Program-made: the position numbers and the translations under genes | Shown: one piece after another, positions 1 to 4,567 of the stretch | How positions within the stretch are numbered: position 1 is the stretch's first letter | How the letters are laid out: each line of letters opens with the position of its first letter | The notes under the pieces: model-generated | Database searches by the model: none | What the model was told of the DNA's origin: nothing | What the model saw: only the letters and a program-made list of their open reading frames with translations | NCBI GenBank assembly: GCA_025927515.1 | Contig: JAICLG010000174.1 | Coordinates: forward strand, 1 to 6,635 | Reading direction: 5' to 3' | Length of the DNA stretch: 6,635 nt | DNA from: Hyphomicrobium sp. | Lineage (GTDB): Bacteria > Pseudomonadota > Alphaproteobacteria > Rhizobiales > Hyphomicrobiaceae

Positions 1-1
1 A

Positions 2-46
2 CGCTTTCCGGAAGTCGGCGAATACAATCAGAAGATCGCCGTCTGA
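2..46 (+). CDS. C-terminal tail of an unidentified protein (partial at left edge)
   Basis: In frame 2 the first bases read RFPEVGEYNQKIAV followed by TGA at 44-46. This composition looks like the end of a real soluble protein. The other two forward frames give serine/arginine-rich peptides that look non-coding. Only 14 residues are visible, too few to name a family. If real, the gene enters from the left and converges on dusA, whose stop is 109 bases further right. The call rests on composition alone and could be wrong. Confidence 0.4.
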   Translation, partial: RFPEVGEYNQKIAV

Positions 47-70
47 TCGATTGTCGTGGCGCGAACTCGT

Positions 71-87
71 CAAAGCCGGATGCGGCT
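71..87 (-). terminator. Weak hairpin downstream of dusA
   Basis: Read on the minus strand, the sequence is AGCCG-CATC-CGGCT followed by TTTG: a perfect 5-bp stem with a 4-base loop and a short T stretch. It lies about 70 bases past the dusA stop and about 25 bases past the stop of the partial gene from the left, so it could end either transcript. The T tract is very short, so this is only a weak candidate. Confidence 0.25.
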
Positions 88-155
88 GCTCAAGCCGAAG
101 TGGCCAACTCGGTCATAAGGGTTCAGAGAAAGCACGCCTGCTGTCGGCAGCCGCA

Positions 156-1169
156 TCAAGCTGCAAAGGATTGGCGATCCTGGCCAGATCGTGTTTCCAC
201 AAGATCTATTGCTGCGCGCAGCACATCGGCATTAGCTGCCAGCTGTGTTGCGCCTTCGCTGAGATGGCGCCGGAAAGCGCGGCCGCGCGGCTGACCGTGA
301 TAAAGGCCCAGCACGTGCCGCGTGATATTTGATAATCTGCCGCCGCGGCCGAGATGCGTCTCGATGTACGGCAGCATGGCCCGCAATGCCGAGGCGCGGG
401 TTGGTTCATCGGATGCATCGCCGAAAATTACGCGGTCAACCTCCGTCAGTATGGCAGGGTTCTGATAAGCGGCGCGGCCAAGCATCACTCCATCGACATG
501 ATCGAGGTGCGTGCTTGCATCGTACACCGTCTCGATGCCGCCATTGATGACGATCTCGAGTTCCGGGCGCGCGGCTTTCAAACGATAGACGCGCTCGTAA
601 TCGAGTGGCGGGACTTCCCGGTTTTCTTTCGGCGACAAACCTTTGAGCCACGCTTTGCGGGCATGGACGATGAACGTTTTGCAGCCTGCCGAGGCGACGA
701 CGTCGATGAACCGCCGGAGATCGTCTTCGGCATCCTGATCGTCGATGCCAATGCGGCATTTGACGGTGACGGGAGCGGGTTGGCTTTCTCGCATCGCCGC
801 GACGCAGGTCGCGACGAGTTCGGGTTCGGCCATGAGGCAGGCGCCGAACCGGCCCTCCTGGACGCGATCCGAGGGGCAGCCGACATTCAGATTGATCTCA
901 TCATAGCCAAGTTCGGCCCCGATGCGGGCGGCAGCGGTAAGCTTTGCCGGATCCGAGCCGCCGAGCTGCAATGCAATCGGATGCTCCGCCTCCGAGAACC
1001 CCAGAAGCCGCGCTCGATCACCGTGGATGACGGCGTCGGCAGTGACCATCTCGGTATAGAGGAGCGCGCGCTTCGTCAGTTGACGGTGGAAGACGCGACA
1101 ATGCCGGTCCGTCCAATCCATCATGGGGGCGATACAGAAACGGTGGCTTGCAGGAAAATCGGCTGCCAT
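156..1169 (-). CDS. dusA: tRNA-dihydrouridine(20/20a) synthase DusA
   Basis: DusA is an FMN- and NADPH-dependent cytoplasmic enzyme that reduces uridine 20/20a in the D-loop of tRNA to dihydrouridine. The 337-residue product matches the usual length and carries the DusA signatures in order: APMMDWTDRHCR (14-25), YTEMVTADAVIHG (38-50), ALQLGGSDP (66-74), the NVGCPSDRVQ box (95-104), FGACLM with the catalytic cysteine at 111, VTVKCRIGIDD (134-144), HARKAWLKGLSPKENR (169-184), INGG (208-211) and GRAAYQNP (231-238). The last two form part of the FMN phosphate site in this TIM-barrel family. The frame stays open upstream to 1442, but homology begins at the chosen ATG (1167-1169), which is preceded on the minus strand by AGGAG and AGAGAG. 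The 91 codons before it resemble no DusA. The gene stands alone, with convergent or divergent neighbours. Confidence 0.96.
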   Translation of the reverse strand: MAADFPASHRFCIAPMMDWTDRHCRVFHRQLTKRALLYTEMVTADAVIHGDRARLLGFSEAEHPIALQLGGSDPAKLTAAARIGAELGYDEINLNVGCPSDRVQEGRFGACLMAEPELVATCVAAMRESQPAPVTVKCRIGIDDQDAEDDLRRFIDVVASAGCKTFIVHARKAWLKGLSPKENREVPPLDYERVYRLKAARPELEIVINGGIETVYDASTHLDHVDGVMLGRAAYQNPAILTEVDRVIFGDASDEPTRASALRAMLPYIETHLGRGGRLSNITRHVLGLYHGQPRGRAFRRHLSEGATQLAANADVLRAAIDLVETRSGQDRQSFAA

Positions 1170-1275
1170 TGGATATTCTCTCTGCTCCTGCTTAACGTCG
1201 AAAGGAGCCCTCGCCAATCTCTTGCGGCACGGACTCTCTGCCGCGCCATGAATATTTTTTGTGAGATTCCCCCGG

Positions 1276-1304
1276 CAGACAAACTTCCGCACAACGGGTG
1301 TCAA
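1276..1304 (-). promoter_or_regulatory. Possible sigma70-type promoter for dusA
   Basis: On the minus strand a perfect TTGACA -35 box lies at 1299-1304. A -10 position 17 bases downstream holds TGTCTG at 1276-1281, a poor match to TATAAT. Transcription would begin about 100 bases before the dusA ATG. An alternative is TTGTCT, 17 bases, then AAAAAT slightly further downstream. The -35 box is convincing and the -10 box is not. Confidence 0.3.
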
Positions 1305-1379
1305 CGCTAATCCCTCGTGCGAGTTCTCGACTTCGACAATATCAAAGAAGCACTGAGGCAATGGAATTGTAAGGTGCCC

Positions 1380-1404
1380 GGAACCTAATCGGATAGCCTC
1401 CGTT
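1380..1404 (+). promoter_or_regulatory. EcfG-type (general stress response) promoter
   Basis: GGAAC at 1380-1384, a 16-base spacer, then CGTT at 1401-1404 (followed by TT) is an exact match to the alphaproteobacterial sigma-EcfG consensus GGAAC-N16/17-CGTT, the output of the PhyR-NepR-EcfG cascade. It lies between dusA and the small exported protein gene and points right. A start about 6-10 bases after CGTT would fall near 1410-1414, just at or before the AGGAGGA ribosome binding site of the 43-codon ORF at 1428. The match is seen directly; its use by EcfG is inferred. Confidence 0.6.
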
Positions 1405-1413
1405 TTGGCGTGC

Positions 1414-1420
1414 AGGAGGA
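1414..1420 (+). promoter_or_regulatory. Strong ribosome binding site for the 43-codon ORF
   Basis: AGGAGGA, essentially perfect anti-16S complementarity, ends 7 bases before the ATG at 1428. It is the strongest Shine-Dalgarno sequence I found in the window and is the main reason for calling the short ORF that follows. Confidence 0.6.
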
Positions 1421-1427
1421 GACCGGG

Positions 1428-1559
1428 ATGTCTCCACGTCATTCGTTGTTAACGTTTCTATCACGCTTTCTTGCTGCTGCCGGTGGGGGTTCTGCTAAAT
1501 TTCGGGCCAACCGAATCGAACGTCTGACCGCCAGCCGAGCCTTGGGAGAACGAGGATGA
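1428..1559 (+). CDS. 43-residue basic small protein or coupling leader peptide
   Basis: This short ORF begins with ATG at 1428, 7 bases after AGGAGGA, and ends at TGA 1557-1559. Its stop overlaps the ATG of the next gene as ATGA, the classic arrangement for translational coupling. The peptide starts MSPRHSLLTFLSRFLAAAGG. It has a hydrophobic stretch at about residues 7-18 (LLTFLSRFLAAA), three glycines at 19-21, and a basic C-terminal half. In all it has seven arginines and one lysine against two glutamates and no aspartate. I recognise no family. It could be a small stress protein, a leader needed to translate the exported protein, or chance. The ribosome binding site, the overlap and the upstream EcfG-type promoter together argue against chance. 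The next gene also has its own ribosome binding site inside this ORF. Confidence 0.5.
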   Translation: MSPRHSLLTFLSRFLAAAGGGSAKFRANRIERLTASRALGERG

Positions 1560-1864
1560 AGCGAACCCGCGCAACATCGATAACTCTGCTGGCCTGCGTT
1601 ATCATGCCTTGCATGGTAATGGTCAGTGTGCCCGCCGCTGCGAGAGACGATCTTCCTGAAAGCCTGAGGATCGAACAGCAGGCGGAGAAAGATTACTCGA
1701 AACAACCCGTGGTTCCGATCGATCGTGGAAACGCCCACCACAGGAATTTCGGAGGTTCGGACGACGAAGCGCTTCCTCCTGCGACGGCGCCAGATGCGGC
1801 GACGCCGGACGAGACCGTGCCTCCCCTGCCCCCATTACCATCAGACAGCGGCAGCACGAAATAA
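1556..1864 (+). CDS. Small exported acidic, proline-rich hypothetical protein
   Basis: The 102-residue product starts with a basic segment (KRTR), then a long hydrophobic core (about residues 8-26), and a Sec signal-peptidase I site after AAA at 27-29, giving a mature periplasmic protein of about 73 residues. An LLAC at 11-14 resembles a lipobox, but hydrophobic residues continue past it, so a lipoprotein is less likely. The mature part is acidic, with a Pro/Ala/Asp-rich tail (PPLPPLP at 89-95) typical of a disordered region. I recognise no family. GGGAG at 1544-1548 lies 7 bases before the ATG, and that ATG overlaps the stop of the 43-codon ORF. With the EcfG-type promoter upstream, it is probably the second gene of a small stress-responsive unit. 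It is followed, after 29 bases, by a convergent gene. Confidence 0.75.
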   Translation: MKRTRATSITLLACVIMPCMVMVSVPAAARDDLPESLRIEQQAEKDYSKQPVVPIDRGNAHHRNFGGSDDEALPPATAPDAATPDETVPPLPPLPSDSGSTK

Positions 1865-1893
1865 TCGCGCAAGACCGGCGCTCGGATGAGGGC

Positions 1894-2247
1894 TCAGAAC
1901 GGACCCCGTGCGGCAATTGCCTTGAGCACGGTGTTCAGTTCGTCGATGCGCGCATCGTAAGCCTTTATGAGGCAAGCGACCCGGTCGCCGCATGCCTCCC
2001 GCCTGCCCAGCCATGCGCGTTGCGCGTCCTGAATATCGCCGCGCTGTCCCATTGCGATGAGAGACGTCGTTACGGCGAAGAGCGTGGCCATTCGCGCTTC
2101 TCGCTGGCCCAAGGCATAATTGCGACAGATCGTGCGATCGGCCGGCGTCTTGGCCCTGCTGCAATTCAGAGGAGCGTATTCCGACGCCCATGCAGACAAC
2201 AACGGCAACACCGCAGTCAGCAGGATACTCGCGAGTAGCGTGCGCAT
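1894..2247 (-). CDS. Exported LprI/DUF1311-type cysteine-containing protein
   Basis: The 117-residue product has a Sec signal peptide (hydrophobic residues 4-19, cleavage probably after AWA at 19-21) and a mature part of about 96 residues. The mature part fits the LprI/DUF1311 family: a C-x(11)-C start with TPADRTIC (34-41), a helical middle, Q-R-AWL-RR-ACG (76-87), CLIKAYDARIDEL (92-104). Cysteines 29, 41, 86 and 92 probably form two disulfides in the periplasm. The family is named after mycobacterial LprI, reported as a lysozyme inhibitor, but most members have no known function, so inhibitor activity is not claimed here. The ATG (2245-2247) is preceded by GAGGTGA with good spacing. The gene converges with the small exported protein gene. 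Confidence 0.8.
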   Translation of the reverse strand: MRTLLASILLTAVLPLLSAWASEYAPLNCSRAKTPADRTICRNYALGQREARMATLFAVTTSLIAMGQRGDIQDAQRAWLGRREACGDRVACLIKAYDARIDELNTVLKAIAARGPF

Positions 2248-2278
2248 GGTTCACCTCGCCGTCGGCCCGAATGAGCAG

Positions 2279-2307
2279 CCTTAGCAGTGAACGCGTATTC
2301 CTGTCAG
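2279..2307 (-). promoter_or_regulatory. Possible promoter for the LprI-type gene
   Basis: On the minus strand CTGACA (2302-2307), one base off the -35 consensus, is followed after 17 bases by CTAAGG (2279-2284), a weak -10. The distance to the ATG at 2247 is reasonable, about 25 bases from the expected start. This rests only on the hexamers. Confidence 0.25.
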
Positions 2308-2613
2308 TATTCAGATCAGGTGTGTGTCCTGAGAGTCGGCTTTCGCAGCCGTGGCGAGGATTGCCGGACCTACCCCGCCCCTCAACGGGTTCAGATCGTG
2401 CGTACTTCCAATCAGATCAGCGTGCGCATCATACTTTCTGACAACGCTTCGGCGCAGAACGTCGTGGAAAGCGCCGGCAAGCTCCTCATTCTTATGCGAG
2501 CGTGGAATTTAGCCGAGTCAAGAAAATTGATCCAAGGCCATGCGCGATTAATAGTAGCGACCGACTCTCCGTCATTCCCGACGATCTTCCTCCGGCTTAT
2601 CGCAATACGATAG
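2287..2613 (+). CDS. Doubtful ORF between the LprI-type and MarR-type genes
   Basis: A 108-codon frame opens with GTG directly after a stop at 2272 and ends with TAG at 2611-2613. No Shine-Dalgarno sequence precedes the GTG. Its first 60 codons have moderately GC-rich third positions and three cysteines, which is weakly coding-like. The second half is not. There is no signal peptide, no recognisable motif, and the end falls inside the palindrome at 2598-2612. It is recorded because nothing else fills the region. A gene remnant is as likely as an active gene. Confidence 0.15.
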   Translation: MNAYSCQYSDQVCVLRVGFRSRGEDCRTYPAPQRVQIVRTSNQISVRIILSDNASAQNVVESAGKLLILMRAWNLAESRKLIQGHARLIVATDSPSFPTIFLRLIAIR

Positions 2614-2734
2614 ACATTGGTCTTTAGGCGGGCGTGCCATTTGATCGCGTGCGGTCTATCTCCCTCCCGTCCTATTTTCACAACCACGACAAGCGAGACT
2701 CCGTTTGCCCGCTGATGTTTTCTCCTGGAGCGTT

Positions 2735-2752
2735 TGCATGCTGATCAATGCA
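2735..2752. promoter_or_regulatory. Inverted repeat upstream of marR, candidate operator
   Basis: TGCAT-N8-ATGCA is an 18-bp interrupted palindrome ending 23 bases before the MarR ATG and covering the likely leader or promoter area. MarR proteins are dimers that usually bind palindromes of about this size near their own gene, often repressing it. Autoregulation through this site is inferred from position and symmetry only. Confidence 0.35.
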
Positions 2753-2775
2753 CGCGCTGTAAATGGGAGACGGAA

Positions 2776-3243
2776 ATGCGCCAAGATAATGCGACCTACT
2801 TTCAGCGATCGATCCTGCACCTCCTCCGCCGTGTGGACCAATGCGCGACCCAGCTTTATTCCAATGAAACGAGCGATAATGACCACACGCTCAGGCAACT
2901 CGCGATCTTAACGGCCATCTCGCGCGAGGAGAATTTGAGCCAGACGGACCTCGTCACAATTACAGGTATTGATCGCTCAACCGTCGCGGGTATCGTTAGC
3001 CGCCTCCTCAAAAAGGGCCTGCTCGAACGTCGCCGTTCGCCAGTCGATGGCCGCGCATACTGCGTCAAACTTTCGAAACGAGGCACCAAAGCCGTCGCGG
3101 GTGCCGATCGGCTTTACACGCGGATCGAGAAAAAGCTTCTTTCTGGCCTTCCGGCAACCGAAGCGACCCAATTCGTTTCGACGCTGAAGACAATTCTTGG
3201 GGCGCAAACCATTGACGATCGGCGGCAATCAGCCGGCGCATGA
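2776..3243 (+). CDS. MarR-family transcriptional regulator
   Basis: The 155-residue protein has the all-helical ends and central winged helix-turn-helix of MarR regulators, cytoplasmic dimers that usually repress genes and are released by small ligands or oxidation. LSQTDLVTITGIDRSTVAGIVSRLLKKG (54-81) is the helix-turn-helix region. ERRRSPVDGRAYCVKLSKRG (84-103) is the wing, with the family's Asp-x-Arg at 91-93. The flanking helices (about 5-30 and 108-142) would form the dimer interface. ATG 2776 is chosen because GGGAG lies 6 bases upstream. A TTG at 2734 would add a poorly conserved cysteine-rich 14 residues. Cysteines at 23 and 96 might allow redox sensing, but nothing shows it. No efflux or catabolic gene is adjacent, so the target is unknown. 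An AraC-type regulator follows on the same strand after about 150 bases. Confidence 0.9.
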   Translation: MRQDNATYFQRSILHLLRRVDQCATQLYSNETSDNDHTLRQLAILTAISREENLSQTDLVTITGIDRSTVAGIVSRLLKKGLLERRRSPVDGRAYCVKLSKRGTKAVAGADRLYTRIEKKLLSGLPATEATQFVSTLKTILGAQTIDDRRQSAGA

Positions 3244-3265
3244 CAATTCGTCCACGTTTGAACCC

Positions 3266-3299
3266 GTCAGCTCACGCAAAAACTATCTGATGAACTGAC
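3266..3299 (+). terminator. Imperfect inverted repeat after marR (terminator or operator)
   Basis: GTCAG-C-TCA (3266-3274) pairs with TGA-A-CTGAC (3291-3299): a 9-bp stem with one mismatch and a 16-base loop, followed by TTTACATTT. It lies 23 bases after the MarR stop and ends 8 bases before the -35 box of the araC promoter. It could be a weak terminator for marR or a binding site acting on the downstream promoter. Confidence 0.35.
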
Positions 3300-3306
3300 T
3301 TTACAT

Positions 3307-3334
3307 TTGACCGGCTCGGCACAGAACTTATCAT
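3307..3334 (+). promoter_or_regulatory. Sigma70-like promoter of the AraC-type gene
   Basis: TTGACC (3307-3312) and TATCAT (3329-3334) are separated by 16 bases, each one base or so from consensus. Transcription would start near 3341, about 20 bases before the short upstream ORF and about 55 bases before the regulator's GTG. Confidence 0.5.
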
Positions 3335-3361
3335 CCGCCCCGTAAGTGAGATGGGGGAACT

Positions 3362-3400
3362 ATGCCGAGCACGCCTCCAAATTCCTCGGTGATGTTGTGA
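3362..3400 (+). CDS. 12-codon upstream ORF coupled to the AraC-type gene
   Basis: ATG at 3362 is preceded by GGGGGA (3353-3358) with 3 bases between. It encodes MPSTPPNSSVML and stops at TGA 3398-3400. The stop overlaps the GTG start at 3397 as GTGA, so ribosomes finishing the leader could restart on the regulator gene. The GTG itself has only a weak GGTG upstream, which makes coupling plausible. The other reading is that a single-base error or real frameshift hides a protein beginning at 3362 and joining the AraC frame. Confidence 0.45.
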   Translation: MPSTPPNSSVML

Positions 3401-4398
3401 TCAATCGCGCCATCACGACGACCGTCAACACATCTTCCGTGCATCCGCGCGACCGCTTCGACTACTGGCATGAGATGGCGTGTCAGGCCATGGTGCCATT
3501 CGAGTGCCGTCCGCGCGACCGTTCCGCGTTCGAAGGCGAAGTCAGGTCGGTGCCATTCGGCAATGCGTCGCTCACCCTCTCCGGCAACAACGGCGTCACG
3601 ACGTGGCGAACGGCGAAGCAGGTCGCGCAATCCAAAGACACCGTTTTCATCTGCGCCCAGACTGCTGGCGCGACGAGGATCAATCAGAACGGGCGTGACG
3701 CGCTCCTGCAATGCGGCGACCTGACGTTGGTGGACAACGCCGTGCCCAGCGGGTTCGTCAGCACAGTGGGCTCCAAGAAACTCGTCGTCGAGGTCGACCG
3801 GAAAGAATGTGAGGCGCGTCTGGGTCGCGTCACGCAATGGACGGCGCAGCGGATTGACGGCTCCGGCGGAGCCGGTGCGCTCGTTTCGAATTTTATCCAG
3901 TTGCTTCCCGCTCAGATTCCGCTCTTGAGCGAGGCGGCGCAAAGCCAGATTGCGCATCAGCTGATTGATCTGGTTGCTGTGGCGCTCGCGGAAGGCGACG
4001 GGACGGCATCTGCGCGATCGTCGGCGCGCCTGATCTCACTGCTGCGCCTTAAATCCGTGGTCGATGCCAACCTCACGAACCCGCATGTGACGTGTGAGGA
4101 GCTTGCCGCAGCAGCGGGTATCTCCGTTCGTTACGCGAACCAACTTCTCGACGCGGAGCAAACATCGTTGCAGCGGCTCCTCTTCAGCCGCCGCATCGCC
4201 AAATGCCAGGAAGCGTTGGCGGATCCATCCCAAACGCATCGGCAAGTCAGCGACATCGCATATTCGTGGGGTTTTGCAGACGTCTCGCATTTTGGCCGTC
4301 TGTTCAAGAACGCGACGGGCATGACGCCTCGAACCTATAGGAAGCATGCGTTCGATTCGTTGCATTGCATCAACGGGCATGACTTGCGCAGCATCTGA
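3397..4398 (+). CDS. AraC-family transcriptional regulator with AraC-binding-like N-terminal domain
   Basis: The protein is 333 residues from the GTG at 3397. The N-terminal half (about 14-190), opening with HPRDRFDYWHE (16-26), matches the AraC-binding-like ligand domain found in FeaR/NphR-type activators. The C-terminal 110 residues form the double helix-turn-helix: CEELAAAAGISVRYANQLL (233-251) and VSDIAYSWGFADVSHFGRLF (284-303), closed by the conserved KNATGMTPRTYRK (304-316). Such proteins act as cytoplasmic activators of catabolic or stress genes; the inducer cannot be read from the sequence. A longer frame from GTG 3346 follows directly on a stop and has no ribosome binding site, so 3397, overlapped by the short upstream ORF, is preferred. 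No adjacent pathway genes suggest a substrate. A probable terminator follows. Confidence 0.9.
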   Translation: MINRAITTTVNTSSVHPRDRFDYWHEMACQAMVPFECRPRDRSAFEGEVRSVPFGNASLTLSGNNGVTTWRTAKQVAQSKDTVFICAQTAGATRINQNGRDALLQCGDLTLVDNAVPSGFVSTVGSKKLVVEVDRKECEARLGRVTQWTAQRIDGSGGAGALVSNFIQLLPAQIPLLSEAAQSQIAHQLIDLVAVALAEGDGTASARSSARLISLLRLKSVVDANLTNPHVTCEELAAAAGISVRYANQLLDAEQTSLQRLLFSRRIAKCQEALADPSQTHRQVSDIAYSWGFADVSHFGRLFKNATGMTPRTYRKHAFDSLHCINGHDLRSI

Positions 4399-4414
4399 GT
4401 ATTTCGCAGCGCTC

Positions 4415-4447
4415 TCGGCCCCTCTGCCGAACCTTTTCGGTTTAATT
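4415..4447 (+). terminator. Rho-independent-like terminator of the AraC-type gene
   Basis: CCGAA (4427-4431), loop CCTT, TTCGG (4436-4440), then TTTAATT (4441-4447) make a short terminator 28 bases after the stop codon. A second hairpin, TCGGC-CCCTCT-GCCGA at 4415-4430, shares bases 4427-4430 with the first, so the two cannot form together. The stems are only 5 bp, so termination efficiency is uncertain. Confidence 0.45.
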
Positions 4448-4557
4448 CGCCTGCGGATCAGACGTCGAGCCTCCAATCCGGCTTCAGGCCAGCTATTGCC
4501 CTAATCGAAACGTAACGAGACTGTGCGATCATGGCGGTGGAACTCGCCAGATTTGTT

Positions 4558-4561
4558 GGAG
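4558..4561 (+). promoter_or_regulatory. Ribosome binding site that decides the extensin-like start
   Basis: GGAG, preceded by TT, lies 6 bases before the GTG at 4568. Neither the in-frame GTG at 4523 nor the ATG at 4631 has a comparably spaced site. Confidence 0.55.
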
Positions 4562-4567
4562 CTTGTC

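Larger units (their letters stand above)
2248..2775. other. Stretch of about 530 bases without a convincing gene
   Basis: This space separates the divergent LprI-type and MarR-type genes. A rightward frame from a GTG at 2287 to a stop at 2613 (108 codons, cysteine-containing start, then QISVRIILSD) has fairly GC-rich third positions in its first half. It lacks a ribosome binding site and resembles nothing I know. A leftward frame at 2412-2687 overlaps it and is no better. Visible small elements are TCAGATCAG at 2311-2319 and again at 2412-2420, a perfect TATCG-N5-CGATA palindrome at 2598-2612, and the inverted repeat at 2735-2752. It may be regulatory DNA, a decayed gene or a very divergent small gene; I cannot decide. 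Confidence 0.4.

Noticed and set aside
354..1310. Long rightward frame of 318 codons lying opposite dusA
   Set aside because: It is the antisense shadow of a GC-rich gene with clear DusA motifs. It has no family resemblance and no ribosome binding site.
1566..1600. LLAC lipobox in the small exported protein
   Set aside because: The hydrophobic core continues well past the cysteine and a clean AAA cleavage site follows, so signal peptidase I processing is more likely than lipidation.
2412..2687. Leftward 91-codon frame in the empty region
   Set aside because: It has a GTG start without a ribosome binding site and no recognisable motif, and it competes with an equally poor rightward frame.
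2734..2775. TTG start giving marR 14 extra residues
   Set aside because: The ATG at 2776 has a better start codon and GGGAG 6 bases upstream, and the added residues do not look like a MarR N-terminus.
2738..2911. ATG with GGAG 7 bases upstream opening a frame that overlaps the start of marR
   Set aside because: The ribosome binding site is good, but nearly all of the frame lies out of phase inside the well-supported MarR coding sequence and the peptide looks random. A leader role is possible but not supported.
4523..4567. Longer start (GTG at 4523) for the extensin-like protein
   Set aside because: No ribosome binding site precedes it, while the GTG at 4568 has GGAG with 6-base spacing.
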